DNA of 64,000 nt, taken from contig NZ_JBHUEJ010000027.1 in the NCBI RefSeq assembly GCF_042680565.1, positions 76,751-140,750 of the forward strand. Direction: 5' to 3'. This DNA comes from Ottowia flava. Its GTDB lineage: Bacteria; Pseudomonadota; Gammaproteobacteria; Burkholderiales; Burkholderiaceae_C. Position 1 is the first letter of the stretch. Each line of letters begins with the position of its first letter. The notes below the pieces were generated by a model, which saw only the letters and a list, made by a program, of their open reading frames with translations, had not been told where the DNA came from and searched no databases. Of the stretch, positions 34,516 to 43,233 are shown piece by piece. The position numbers and the translations under genes were made by a program.

Positions 34516-35340
34516 TCAGTACCCGAAGCCGACGCCCACCCCGCCGTGGCGGCCAATGCGGCCACCGATCGACAGGTTGACACCCACCGGCGCCACGTAG
34601 CGCGGGGCCGGCCGCACGTACACCGGCGCCGGATAGCTCTGGTACACCGGGGCGGCGTACGGGTAAGGCTGCGGGAACGCTTGCGGGTAGGGCTGCGGAT
34701 AAGGCGCGGGGTAGACCGGCTGCTGCGGGTAATAGCCCGCGTCGTAACCCGGCTGCGCCACCTCGCCCCCCGAGGGGTAAGACGAATACGCCGGCGGCAC
34801 CGGGTACGTCGCCACCGGCGCGGGTTGCACCGGGTAGGTTTGCGCGCCGTCGTTGTAACCGTAGTTCGGCTGGTTGTAATAGCCGCCCTCCGGGTTGGGC
34901 ACCTGTAGCCACTGGCCCGGCGCCTGCGCCGTGCGCGTCTGGTACTGGCGGCCGTTGTACTCGTAGGTCACGTCGTAGCCCGTCACGCGCTGGCTGTAGC
35001 CCGTGCCGCAGTTGCCATAGCCGTTGTTGTAGGCCTCGGCCGTGTTGCCCAGGATGGCGCCACCGATGGCGCCCAGAATGGCGCCGGCGATGTGGCCGTT
35101 GCCCTTGCCGATCTGGCTGCCGATCAGCCCGCCGGTCACCGCACCCACGCCGGCACCCGCACCGCTGGTGGGGCGGCCGTACGGCCTGCAGTCCTGTACC
35201 GGCACCTGTTCCACCACGGGCTGGGCACCCAGCACGCGCGCATTCACCATCGACTGCGCTTGCGCCGCCGTGGCCGCCACGCCCAGCGCCGCCAGCACGG
35301 CCAGGCGCACAGCGAAGGCAGAAGACGTAGAGCTTTTCAT
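34516..35340 (-). CDS. Glycine-zipper envelope protein with Tyr/Pro-rich C-terminus
   Basis: A 274-aa exported protein: Sec signal peptide (FAVRLAVLAALGVAATAAQA), then a glycine-zipper segment GAGAGVGAVTGGLIGSQIGK and GAILGAIGGAILGNTAEAYN, as in the 17-kDa surface antigen/SlyB group. Residues beyond ~130 are Tyr/Pro/Gln-rich (YPQQPVYPAPYPQPYPQAFP), then PAPRYVAPVGVNLSIGGRIG. Probably outer-membrane associated. The Tyr/Pro tail is low complexity and its role is unknown. Confidence 0.85.
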   Translation of the reverse strand: MKSSTSSAFAVRLAVLAALGVAATAAQAQSMVNARVLGAQPVVEQVPVQDCRPYGRPTSGAGAGVGAVTGGLIGSQIGKGNGHIAGAILGAIGGAILGNTAEAYNNGYGNCGTGYSQRVTGYDVTYEYNGRQYQTRTAQAPGQWLQVPNPEGGYYNQPNYGYNDGAQTYPVQPAPVATYPVPPAYSSYPSGGEVAQPGYDAGYYPQQPVYPAPYPQPYPQAFPQPYPYAAPVYQSYPAPVYVRPAPRYVAPVGVNLSIGGRIGRHGGVGVGFGY

Positions 35341-35626
35341 CTTGGGATCCTCAAAAAAGAAGACAGAGCGGCCCCATTGTGGGCCGCCTTCCCTCTGAAA
35401 ACGCCCGAATGTGCCCCCGGGCTGACCTACTTTACACCCCGGATACCAAGTCGCAGACCGGTCGCAGCGCGGTTCAGGGTGGTCAAAAACCATAGCGACT
35501 TGCGCAGGTGTATCTAAGGCTGATGCCAGATTTCATGTTTTTTTTGGGGAGCCGCCGTTTTGCCCGCCGCGCCGACGGGCCATTGCACGCAGCCCGTGGC
35601 CAAGGCATGCTGGCTGCGCAGGCGGT
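35341..35626. other. Intergenic region with repeat, no intact gene
   Basis: Leader of the leftward glycine-zipper gene (GGATCC at the ribosome-site position), one dispersed repeat (35482-35540) and a T-run. Nothing else supportable. Confidence 0.5.
35482..35540 (+). repeat. Dispersed ~65-bp repeat, copy 7
   Basis: Plus-strand order: AAAACCATAGC, TTGCGCA, TATCTAAGGCTGATGCC and ATTTCATG. More diverged than copies 5 and 12. It lies just before the GDSL hydrolase remnant. Confidence 0.65.
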
Positions 35627-35800
35627 GTGCATCTGTTCGACACCGCGGGCGTGGCGGGGCTGGAGCCTGCCGTACCCGGCAGCAGCGGCGTGTCGGGCGA
35701 CTGGGTGAACGAAATCCACCTGACACCCGGCGGTTACGCCAAGGTCGGCAAGGTGTTCGGGCCGTGGATCGAGGAGCGGTTGGCGCGGTACGCAGGCTGA
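35627..35800 (+). pseudogene. C-terminal remnant of an SGNH/GDSL-like hydrolase
   Basis: The last ~57 codons before the TGA at 35798 read GVSGDWVNEIHLTPGGYAKV then GKVFGPWIEERLARYAG. The DWVNEIHLTPGGY pattern resembles the catalytic D-x-x-H block of SGNH/GDSL hydrolases, yet there is no N-terminal block or catalytic serine. Upstream sequence in this frame is unrelated. I take it as a decayed gene whose front has been lost next to a dispersed repeat. Confidence 0.5.
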
Positions 35801-35827
35801 TCACAAACCCTGAGTCCCTCCCGCCGA

Positions 35828-36256
35828 TCAAGCCTCGGGCGGCAGCTTGGGCACCACAAACCGCCACACGGCCCGCAGTGCCAGCGCGGTCAGCGCCAGG
35901 CCCACCACGCAGACCGGCACGCGCAGGCCGGTGTCGGACCAGTTGGAATAGGTCATCAGCGCCGCGGCCTGGGCGGTCATGGCCAGGGCGATGGTGGCCA
36001 GCGCGTGCTGCGGCATGGCCAGGCGCGCGCGGTAGTCCGGCGAGGTCAGGCCCCACAGGGTCTGGAACAGGCAGGCCGCGCCGATGGGGATGGCCAGCCA
36101 CACCACCAGCACCAGTGGCAGCAGGTGGTCGATAGCCCAATGGAACAGCGGCTGCGGCCCGCGCAGGGTCAGGCCGTACAGCTCGAACGCCATCCACAGG
36201 CCGCCAGGCAGGGCGCCAAAGACGGACCAGCGGTACAGGCGGCGGCTGGGGTGCAC
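35828..36256 (-). CDS. Four-helix membrane protein, unknown function
   Basis: A 142-aa protein starting with GTG (36256), 4 nt after the acetoacetyl-CoA synthetase stop. Four hydrophobic segments: WSVFGALPGGLWMAFELYGL, WAIDHLLPLVLVVWLAIPIG, ALATIALAMTAQAAALMTYS and VPVCVVGLALTALALRAVWR. No family recognised. Close spacing suggests it shares a transcript with aacS. The in-frame sequence before GTG belongs to aacS in another frame. Confidence 0.7.
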   Translation of the reverse strand: MHPSRRLYRWSVFGALPGGLWMAFELYGLTLRGPQPLFHWAIDHLLPLVLVVWLAIPIGAACLFQTLWGLTSPDYRARLAMPQHALATIALAMTAQAAALMTYSNWSDTGLRVPVCVVGLALTALALRAVWRFVVPKLPPEA

Positions 36257-36260
36257 GGGC

Positions 36261-38360
36261 TCAGGCGCCGGGCTGGCGCGACAGGTGCGCCTGCGCGAAT
36301 TCTTGGTACCAGGCCAGCGAGGCCGGGTTGGCCATGGCTTCGCGGTTGACGACCTTGTCCAGTGGCTGGCCGAGCAGCAGCTTCTTGATCGGCAGCTCCT
36401 GCTTCTTGCCGGAAAGCGTGCGCGGGATCTCGCTGACCTGGAACACATCGTCCGGCACGAAGCGCGGCGACAGCGCGGTGCGGATGGCGCCGGCCAGGCG
36501 TTGGCGCAGCGCGTCGTCCAACGTGACGCCGGGGCGCAGCACCACGAACAGCGGCATGTAGCTTTCGCGGCCCAGGTATTCCAGGTCGACCACCATCGAA
36601 TCCAGCACTTCAGGGATGCCCTCGACCGCGCTGTAGATCTCGCTCGTGCCCATGCGCAGGCCGTGGCGGTTGATGGTGGCGTCGCTGCGGCCGTAGATCA
36701 CGCACCATTCGCCCTGGCCCTCGTCGTCACCGATCTTGAGCCAGTCGCCATGGCGCCAGACGCTGCCGGACTCGGGGCCCAGGTCGCCGCCGCCGGGCTT
36801 TCGGCCATGGCCGGGCGGGTACATCTCGAAATAGCTGGCCCTGTAGCGCGCGCCGTCGGTGTCGCCCACCAGGTACAGCGGCATCGACGGAATGGGCTGC
36901 ACGCACACCAGTTCGCCCACCTGGCCGACCACGGGCTCGCCCGCGTCGTTCCAGGCTTCCACCGCGGCACCCAGTTGGCGGCACTGCATGACGCCGGGGC
37001 GCTGCGGCAGTTCGCGGTGGCCGCCGATGAAGGCGCCGCAGAAGTCGGTGCCGCCGGAGATGTTGGCCCACCACATGTCCTGCTGCTCGGGCGATTGGGC
37101 GATGCGCCGGAACTGCTCGTTGCCCCAGGTCTGCACGTCGGGCGCCAGCGGCGAGCCGGTGCTGCCCAGCGCGCGGATGCGGCTCAAGTCGCCGCAGGTC
37201 GACAAATCGACGCCCGCCTTCATGCAGCCGGCGTAGAACGCGGCGCCCGCGCCGAAGAAGCTGACCTGGTGGCGCGCGGCAAAGCGCCACAGCACCGTCC
37301 AGTCCGGCGCGTCCTTGGGGCCGCCGGGGCTGCCGTCGTAGATCACGACGGTGGTGCCGGCCAGCAGGCCGGCCAGCTGGGCGTTCCACATCACCCAGCC
37401 GGTCGAGCTGTACCAGTGGTAGCGCTCGCCCAGTGTCATCGGGTCGTAGCTGCAGCCGATGTCGTTGTGCAGCACGCCCAGCATCTGCATCACCAAAATC
37501 ATGCCGCCGTGGCCGTGCACGATGGGCTTTGGCAGGCCGGTGGTGCCGCTGGAATACACCACCCACAGCGGGTGGTCGAACGGCAGCCAGGCCGCTTCAA
37601 ACGCTGCAGTTTCTGCATCATTTCGGGCTGCAGCGCTAGAGAAATCTGCGCAGTCAGCTACTGTTTCTGTAGTGCCGAGGTTGCGCTGCAACACCACGTG
37701 CTGCACGGTCGGCAAGCCGGCGCGCAGCTCGGCCAGCACGCTCAGGCGGTCGATGTCGCGGCCCGCCCACGTCACGCCGTCGCAGGCGATCAGCACTTTG
37801 GGCTCGATCTGCTTGAAGCGGTCCAGCACGGCGCTGGTGCCCATGTCCGGCGCGCACACGCTCCACACCGCGCCCAGGCTGGCCACGGCCAGGAAGGCGA
37901 CCATGGTCTCGGGGATGTTGGGCAGGTACGCCGCCACGCGGTCGCCCGGCTGCACGCCCTGCGCGCGCAGGTGCAGCGCGAGGGAGGCGACCTGGCGCTG
38001 CAATTCCGGCCAGCTCAGGGTGCGCACCTGGCCCTTCTCGTTGTCGCTGATGATGGCCGCCACGCCTGCCGCGTCGGCTGGCGCCACGTGGCGCATCACC
38101 TGGCGCGCGTAGTTCACCTGCGCGCCGGGGAACCACACCCCGCCCGGCATGGCGTTCCGGGCCAGCACGCCGGCGTGTGGCGTCGGCGAAGCCATCTTGA
38201 AATAGTCCCAGATGCTTTGCCAAAAGGCGTCCAGCTCTGTCGTCGACCAGGCCCAGAGCGAGTGGTAGTCGTCGAAGCTCAGGCCGCGCGTATCGCGCAG
38301 CCAATCCTGAAAGCGGCGGATCTCGGGGATGCGGGCGGAGGAGGCGGGGGCTTGGCTCAT
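36261..38360 (-). CDS. aacS: Acetoacetyl-CoA synthetase
   Basis: A 699-aa adenylate-forming ligase that activates acetoacetate with ATP and CoA. Core motifs: YSSGTTGLPKPIVHGHGG (A3, ~269), GERYHWYSSTGWVMWNAQLA, SISGGTD-equivalent ANISGGTDFCGAF, HGDWLKI, YGRSDATINRHGLRMGTSEI and the C-terminal RTLSGKKQELPIKKLLLGQP with the catalytic lysine. The N-terminal block FWQSIWDYF is typical of this subgroup rather than acetyl-CoA synthetase. About 23 residues (230-252) derive from a dispersed repeat. Divergent from tetR; its product links to fahA. Confidence 0.92.
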   Translation of the reverse strand: MSQAPASSARIPEIRRFQDWLRDTRGLSFDDYHSLWAWSTTELDAFWQSIWDYFKMASPTPHAGVLARNAMPGGVWFPGAQVNYARQVMRHVAPADAAGVAAIISDNEKGQVRTLSWPELQRQVASLALHLRAQGVQPGDRVAAYLPNIPETMVAFLAVASLGAVWSVCAPDMGTSAVLDRFKQIEPKVLIACDGVTWAGRDIDRLSVLAELRAGLPTVQHVVLQRNLGTTETVADCADFSSAAARNDAETAAFEAAWLPFDHPLWVVYSSGTTGLPKPIVHGHGGMILVMQMLGVLHNDIGCSYDPMTLGERYHWYSSTGWVMWNAQLAGLLAGTTVVIYDGSPGGPKDAPDWTVLWRFAARHQVSFFGAGAAFYAGCMKAGVDLSTCGDLSRIRALGSTGSPLAPDVQTWGNEQFRRIAQSPEQQDMWWANISGGTDFCGAFIGGHRELPQRPGVMQCRQLGAAVEAWNDAGEPVVGQVGELVCVQPIPSMPLYLVGDTDGARYRASYFEMYPPGHGRKPGGGDLGPESGSVWRHGDWLKIGDDEGQGEWCVIYGRSDATINRHGLRMGTSEIYSAVEGIPEVLDSMVVDLEYLGRESYMPLFVVLRPGVTLDDALRQRLAGAIRTALSPRFVPDDVFQVSEIPRTLSGKKQELPIKKLLLGQPLDKVVNREAMANPASLAWYQEFAQAHLSRQPGA
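37605..37672 (-). repeat. Dispersed ~65-bp repeat, copy 8, in frame inside aacS
   Basis: Minus-strand order: ACAGTAGCTG, CTGCGCA, TCTAGCGCTGCAGCC and GAAATGATGCAG. It encodes TTETVADCADFSSAAARNDA, between QRNLG and FEAAWLPFDHPLW of the synthetase, with the frame kept. Confidence 0.78.
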
Positions 38361-38410
38361 GCCCCATTATTGGCCCAGCCGCGTGCCCGTGGCGCGGTCA
38401 GCACCGGGGC

Positions 38411-38424
38411 AAACCCTAGGGTTT
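38411..38424. promoter_or_regulatory. Palindrome AAACCCTAGGGTTT
   Basis: Perfect 14-bp palindrome in the aacS-tetR divergent region, immediately left of the TGTCCAA dyad. It resembles CTAGGGTTTACCCTAG at 28771. Likely a second operator for the divergent promoters. Confidence 0.5.
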
Positions 38425-38431
38425 GTACGAC

Positions 38432-38450
38432 TGTCCAATTAAGTTGGACA
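38432..38450. promoter_or_regulatory. Candidate TetR operator (TGTCCAA dyad)
   Basis: TGTCCAA-TTAAG-TTGGACA is a perfect 7-bp inverted repeat directly before tetR and about 70 nt upstream of aacS; a third half site GTCCAA follows at 38454. The dyad lies inside the longest version of the tetR frame, which argues for the shorter tetR start. Confidence 0.6.
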
Positions 38451-38458
38451 AACGTCCA

Positions 38459-39145
38459 ATGCCGGTCATGACCACCCCTGCTGTCCGCCCCCGCAGCCGC
38501 ACACCGCGCGGTGCCGCGCGGCCGGACCGTCGTCAGGCGATCCTGCTGGCCGCCGAGAAGTTGTTTGCCGAGCAGGGCTATCACGCCGTGTCATTGCGCC
38601 AGATCGCCGCCGAGGCCGAGGTGCCGCTGGCGTTGGTGGGCTACTACTTTGGCGCCAAACACGAGCTGTTCCACGCCGCGTTCGAGCGCTGGAGCCCGAC
38701 CATCGACGCACGCCTGGCTCTGCTGCGCGAGGCCACCACCGACCGCAAACGCCCGACGCTGCGCCGCATCGTGCAGGCCTTTGTCGACCCCGTGTTGGCC
38801 CTGCGCGCCAGCGCCGAGGGCGAGTACTACGCGATGCTGGTCGCGCGCGAACTGGCCTACCGCACGCCCGACGCCGACCGCGTGCTGGCCGAGTACTTCG
38901 ACCCGATGGCGCACGCCTTCATCGACGCACTGCACACGCTGCGCCCCGACGTGCCGCGCGCCCAGGTTGCGTGGGCCTACCAGTTCGCCATGGGGGCGCT
39001 GCTGCACCACATCATGGACCACCGCGTGCAGCGCCTGTCCCATGGTGAGAACGCGCCGCACGACCCAGCCGCCGCGCCGCTTTTGATCGACTTCATGACC
39101 GCAGGCATTGATGCCGCGCTCAAAGCCCCGCTTTCCCAACGCTGA
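38459..39145 (+). CDS. TetR-family transcriptional regulator
   Basis: A ~228-aa TetR protein: DNA-binding helix-turn-helix RQAILLAAEKLFAEQGYHAV then SLRQIAAEAEVPLALVGYYF and a C-terminal ligand domain with FDPMAHAFIDALHTL and WAYQFAMGALLHHIMDHR. Starts at 38459 (MPVMTTPAV) or 38468; a longer frame would include the operator. It sits between aacS and the TRAP/fahA genes and ends 23 nt before dctP, so it probably controls both. Inducer unknown, perhaps an acyl-CoA or pathway intermediate. Confidence 0.88.
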   Translation: MPVMTTPAVRPRSRTPRGAARPDRRQAILLAAEKLFAEQGYHAVSLRQIAAEAEVPLALVGYYFGAKHELFHAAFERWSPTIDARLALLREATTDRKRPTLRRIVQAFVDPVLALRASAEGEYYAMLVARELAYRTPDADRVLAEYFDPMAHAFIDALHTLRPDVPRAQVAWAYQFAMGALLHHIMDHRVQRLSHGENAPHDPAAAPLLIDFMTAGIDAALKAPLSQR

Positions 39146-39168
39146 TGCCCACCTGGAGACAAAAAACC

Positions 39169-40233
39169 ATGAAACGCCGACTGCTTGCCACCGCCGCGCT
39201 GTGCGCCCTGACCGCGACCGCCTTGCCCGCGCAAGCCCAGCAGACCATCCGCCTGACCGCCGCCGCTGGCCATCCGCCGGTGTTCCTGTGGGTCAAGCTG
39301 ATCGACGAGTACTTCATCCCCGAGGTGGACAAGCCCCTGGCGGCCGGTGGCAAGCACAAGATCGAATGGACCAAGGCCTGGGGCGGCACGCTGATCAAGA
39401 TCGGCTCTGAATCGAAAGGCATCTCGGACGGCGTGGCCGATCTCGGCTTTGTCAGCACGATCTTCGAAGCGCCCAAGTTCCCGATGCAGAACGTGAGCTA
39501 CTACGCGCCGTTCGGCACCAGCGACATTGGCACCGTGGCCGGCGTGGTCAACGACATGCAGACCAGCATTCCAGCGATGGGCCAGGCGTGGACGAAAAAC
39601 GGCTTGGTCAGCCTGGCCGGCACCGCGCTCGACAGCTACCACATCTGGACCAATTTCCCCATCAAGTCGGTCGACGACCTCAAGGGCAAGAAGATCACCG
39701 CGCCCGGCCCCGCTGCCAACTGGATCAAAGACACCGGCGCCGTCGCCGTGGCCGGTAACCTGAACACGTACTACGAAGACATCAAGTCGGGCGTGTCCAA
39801 CGGCGTGATCACCTTCGCCACCGGCGCCTGGGGCGCCAAGGTGCATGAGGTCGCGCCCTACATCACTAAGGTCAACTTCGGCTCACAGTTCGCGGGTGCG
39901 TTGGCCATGAACAAGTCGCGCTTCGACAAGCTGCCGCCGGAAGTGCAGAAGGTCTTCCGTGAAGTCTCTGCCGAATACGGCAAGCGCTTTGCCGCCGCGC
40001 AGGCCGAGGCCGCCGACGGCCTGCTCAGGAAGATGGCCGACGCGGGCGCCAAGGTGAGCGAACTCACGCCTGCCGAGCGCACCCGCTGGGCCACCACGTT
40101 GCCGCCCATCGCCAAGACCTGGGCCGCCGATTTGCAGGGCAAGGGCATGCCGGGCGACCAGGTGCTGAACGGCTACATGAATGGGCTGAAGAAAGCCGGC
40201 GCCCAACCCGCACGCGACTGGGCGGTCAAGTAA
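39169..40233 (+). CDS. TRAP transporter substrate-binding protein (DctP family)
   Basis: A 354-aa periplasmic protein with a Sec signal peptide (KRRLLATAALCALTATALPA, cleavage after AQA). Mature start QQTIRLTAAAGHPPVFLWVK. Family signs: GVADLGFVSTIFEAPKFPMQ, VDDLKGKKITAPGPAANWIK and SGVSNGVITFATGAWGAKVH. Ligands of TRAP binders are usually carboxylates. GGAGA upstream of ATG supports the start. First gene of a six-gene rightward run (dctP-Q-M, lactonase, cyclase, fahA). Confidence 0.9.
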   Translation: MKRRLLATAALCALTATALPAQAQQTIRLTAAAGHPPVFLWVKLIDEYFIPEVDKPLAAGGKHKIEWTKAWGGTLIKIGSESKGISDGVADLGFVSTIFEAPKFPMQNVSYYAPFGTSDIGTVAGVVNDMQTSIPAMGQAWTKNGLVSLAGTALDSYHIWTNFPIKSVDDLKGKKITAPGPAANWIKDTGAVAVAGNLNTYYEDIKSGVSNGVITFATGAWGAKVHEVAPYITKVNFGSQFAGALAMNKSRFDKLPPEVQKVFREVSAEYGKRFAAAQAEAADGLLRKMADAGAKVSELTPAERTRWATTLPPIAKTWAADLQGKGMPGDQVLNGYMNGLKKAGAQPARDWAVK

Positions 40234-40255
40234 GCGCGCAGGCCGAGGTTTTCTG

Positions 40256-40831
40256 ATGGAAGGCAATCCGCTGCCGGACGCGCCCGAACCGGCTGCGCCG
40301 CAGGACTCTTACCGCCGGCCCATGCCCGGCGGGTTCCAGCGACTGACCCAGGCGCTGAACGCGCTGGGCACGCTGTGGATCGTGGCGCTCATGGTGCTGA
40401 TCAACACCGACGTGCTCGGCAGGGACCTGCTCGGCACGCCGGTGCGCGGCGTGACCGAACTGGTGTCGCTGTCGATCGTCGGCATCGTGTTTCTGCAACT
40501 GGCCGACACCCTGGCCACGGGCCGCATGACACGCGCCGACGTGCTGCTCGACCGTCTCAAGCGCACCACGCCGTGGGCGGCCGATGTGCTGCAAGCGGTG
40601 TTCCACCTCGCAGGCGCGGGGCTGATGGCCGTCATCCTGTGGGCGGCGTGGGAGCCCTTGGTCGAGTCGATCCGCATTCAGGAATACGTGGGTGCCGTGG
40701 GCGACTTCACCGCGCCAGTCTGGCCGGTGCGCTTGATCATGCTGGTCGGCATCAGCGCCACGCTGATCACTTTCGTTCTGCTGGCCTGGATGGACGTGGC
40801 GCGTGCGCGCAGCCGAGGGAGGCCCGCATGA
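40256..40831 (+). CDS. TRAP transporter small permease (DctQ)
   Basis: A 191-aa membrane protein with four helices: LGTLWIVALMVLINTDVLGR, GVTELVSLSIVGIVFLQLAD, VFHLAGAGLMAVILWAAWEP and IMLVGISATLITFVLLAWMD, the DctQ layout. The stop overlaps the dctM ATG (ATGA), implying coupled translation. The N-terminal ~25 residues are cytosolic and Pro-rich. Confidence 0.88.
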   Translation: MEGNPLPDAPEPAAPQDSYRRPMPGGFQRLTQALNALGTLWIVALMVLINTDVLGRDLLGTPVRGVTELVSLSIVGIVFLQLADTLATGRMTRADVLLDRLKRTTPWAADVLQAVFHLAGAGLMAVILWAAWEPLVESIRIQEYVGAVGDFTAPVWPVRLIMLVGISATLITFVLLAWMDVARARSRGRPA

Positions 40832-42159
40832 GCGCGATCACCGTCGCCAGCCTGTCTCTGCTGTTGATGCTGGTGCTGATCTGGGCCGGCATGCACGTGG
40901 CCGTGGTGCTGGGCATCGTGTCCTTCGTGGGCGTCTGGCTGATCCGTGGCGACGTGAGCGTGGCCGCCAACCTGCTGGCCACGGCCAGTCAGGATGCCAT
41001 TGCCAGCCACATCTTCGGCGTCGTGCCGCTGTTCGTGCTGACCGGCTTTCTGGTCGCCATAGCCGACGTCGGCAAGGACGCGTTCGAGGTTGCCAACCAG
41101 CTGCTGCGGCGGCTGCGCGGCGGCCTGGGCATTGCCACCGTGGCGTCCAACGCGGTGTTCGCGGCGATCACCGGCATCTCGATCGCGTCGGCGGCGGTGT
41201 TCACGCGCGTGGCGGTGCCGGAGATGCTGCGCTTTGGCTACAACCCGCGCTTTGCCGTGGGCGTGGTGGCGGGTTCGTCGGTGCTGGGCATGCTGATCCC
41301 GCCCAGCCTGCTGATGATCCTGTACGGTTTCCTGGCCAACCAGTCCGTGGGCGACCTGTTCACCGCTGGCATCGTGCCGGGGCTGGTGCTGGCGTTGGCC
41401 TACGCCGTCGGCATCGTGCTGATGGCGACGCTGTGGCCGCGCAGCGTCTACGTCAATGGCGAAGGCGCGCGCGCGGTCGATGCCGAGTTGCTGCCCGTCG
41501 GCACGCTGGTGATGAAGCTGCTGCCCAGCGTGGTGCTGATTGTCGCCGTGCTGGGTGGTCTGTACGCGGGCTTCTTCACCGCGACCGAGGCCGGCGCGGT
41601 GGGCGCGGCCATCGCCCTGGTCATCGTGCTGGCGCGCCGCAAGCTCAATTTGCGCTCACTGTGGAGCGTGCTGACCGAAACCGGCCACGTCACCGTGTCG
41701 GTGAGCTTTCTGATCATCTGCGCCACCATCTACACGCGCATGCTGGCCATGTCGGGCATGCCGCAGTTCATGGTCGAGCACATGACGCAGATGGGCCTGG
41801 GTCCGACCGGCTTCTTGATCATCTACGTGGCGCTGGTGATTGCGCTGGGCATGATCATCGACTCGTCGTCGATCCTGCTGATCGTGCTGCCGCTGATGCT
41901 GCCCATCGCCGAGCAGTTCGGCATGAACCTGATCTGGTTCGGCGTTGTCACCGTGGTGGCGGTCGAGATCGGTTTGCTGACTCCGCCGTTCGGCCTGTCG
42001 GTGTACGTCATCAAGAGCACGCTGCAGGATTCGCGCATCAGCCTGGGCGACATCTTCCGCGGCACGCTGCCATTCACGCTGATGATGTTCGCAGTGCTGC
42101 TGCTGCTCATCTTCGTGCCCCAGATCAGCCTCGTGCTGCTCAAAGCCCCTGGAGGCTGA
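40828..42159 (+). CDS. TRAP transporter large permease (DctM)
   Basis: A 443-aa permease with about 12 helices. Family motifs: GVVPLFVLTGFLVAIADVGK, GLGIATVASNAVFAAITGIS, GSSVLGMLIPPSLLMILYGF, TATEAGAVGAAIALV and LGMIIDSSSILLIVLPLMLP. It forms the transport core with DctQ. It ends 1 nt before the SMP-30 gene. Confidence 0.92.
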   Translation: MSAITVASLSLLLMLVLIWAGMHVAVVLGIVSFVGVWLIRGDVSVAANLLATASQDAIASHIFGVVPLFVLTGFLVAIADVGKDAFEVANQLLRRLRGGLGIATVASNAVFAAITGISIASAAVFTRVAVPEMLRFGYNPRFAVGVVAGSSVLGMLIPPSLLMILYGFLANQSVGDLFTAGIVPGLVLALAYAVGIVLMATLWPRSVYVNGEGARAVDAELLPVGTLVMKLLPSVVLIVAVLGGLYAGFFTATEAGAVGAAIALVIVLARRKLNLRSLWSVLTETGHVTVSVSFLIICATIYTRMLAMSGMPQFMVEHMTQMGLGPTGFLIIYVALVIALGMIIDSSSILLIVLPLMLPIAEQFGMNLIWFGVVTVVAVEIGLLTPPFGLSVYVIKSTLQDSRISLGDIFRGTLPFTLMMFAVLLLLIFVPQISLVLLKAPGG

Positions 42160-42160
42160 C

Positions 42161-43207
42161 ATGACTTCATTGACCAACCCCTTGGACGGCTTCACCGTGG
42201 ACCGTGCGCAGATCCGCACCATCGGCCACGATCTGCAGCGGCCCGAATGCATCCTGGCTGAGCCAGACGGCACGCTCTGGTCCGCCGACGCGCGCGGCGG
42301 CGTGATGCGCATCGCGGCCGACGGCAGCCAGCGCTTCATTGGGCAGCGCAGTGATGCGCGTTTTGAAAGTGCCGCTGCGGCCACCAGCGACGAGCTGGAG
42401 CACAAGTTCACCACCGGCACCCTGCCCAATGGCCTAGCGTTCGCGGCCAATGGCGACCTGCTGATCAGCAACTTCGGCACCGACTGCCTGGAGCTGATGA
42501 CGCGCGACGGCGACACGCGCACGCTGGTCGACCAGATTGACGGGCAGCCCATCGGCAAGGTCAACTTCGTGCTGCGCGATTCGAAGGACCGCGTATGGAT
42601 CACCGTGTCGACCCGCGTCAATCCGTGGACCACGGCGGCCAGCTCGCGCGTGCGCGACGGCTTCATCGCGGTGCTGGAAGGCGGCGTACTGCGCGTGGTG
42701 GCCGACGGTTTTTTCTTCACCAACGAGATCCGCTTCGACGCGCGCGAAGAGTGGCTCTACATCGTCGAAACCACCGGCCCGCACATCACGCGCATGCGCG
42801 TGCAGGAAGGCGCGGGCGGGGTCGCGCTGACCGACCGCGAGGTCTTCGGCCCGCAGCGCCTGGGCGGCTTTCCGGATGGCATCGCCTTCGACAGCTTCGG
42901 CAACCTGTGGTGCACGCTGGTCATGGTGGATCAGCTGATCGCGCTGACACCGCAGGGCGACCAGCGCATGCTGCTGGACGATGGTGACCCTGTGGCGTCG
43001 CAAAACCTGCTGGACCGCATGGCCGCCGGCACGCTCACGGCCGACGACATGATGAAGGCGCGCGGCACGCTGGCGCCGTGGATGGCCAGCGTCACCTTTG
43101 GTGGGCCGGATCTGCGCACCGTCTACATCGGCAGCCTGATGGGCACCACGATTCCGTACTTCCGCTCGCCCGTTGCCGGCCTGCCCATGGTGCATTGGCG
43201 CGCCTGA
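42161..43207 (+). CDS. SMP-30/gluconolactonase family protein
   Basis: A 348-aa six-bladed beta-propeller protein. Propeller signs: GPECILAEPDG-like RPECILAEPDGTLWSADARG, LPNGLAFAANGDLLISNFGT, KVNFVLRDSKDRVWITVSTR, RFDAREEWLYIVETTG and FPDGIAFDSFGNLWCTLVMV. Such proteins are Ca/Zn lactonases. Placed after the TRAP transporter and before a cyclase-family hydrolase, it may open a lactone intermediate; inference. Confidence 0.85.
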   Translation: MTSLTNPLDGFTVDRAQIRTIGHDLQRPECILAEPDGTLWSADARGGVMRIAADGSQRFIGQRSDARFESAAAATSDELEHKFTTGTLPNGLAFAANGDLLISNFGTDCLELMTRDGDTRTLVDQIDGQPIGKVNFVLRDSKDRVWITVSTRVNPWTTAASSRVRDGFIAVLEGGVLRVVADGFFFTNEIRFDAREEWLYIVETTGPHITRMRVQEGAGGVALTDREVFGPQRLGGFPDGIAFDSFGNLWCTLVMVDQLIALTPQGDQRMLLDDGDPVASQNLLDRMAAGTLTADDMMKARGTLAPWMASVTFGGPDLRTVYIGSLMGTTIPYFRSPVAGLPMVHWRA

Positions 43208-43233
43208 CTTCCCACGCACAAGGAGAACCCACG

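Noticed and set aside
36084..38471. Long plus-strand frame opposite aacS
   Set aside because: His/Arg/Gly-rich shadow of the synthetase gene.
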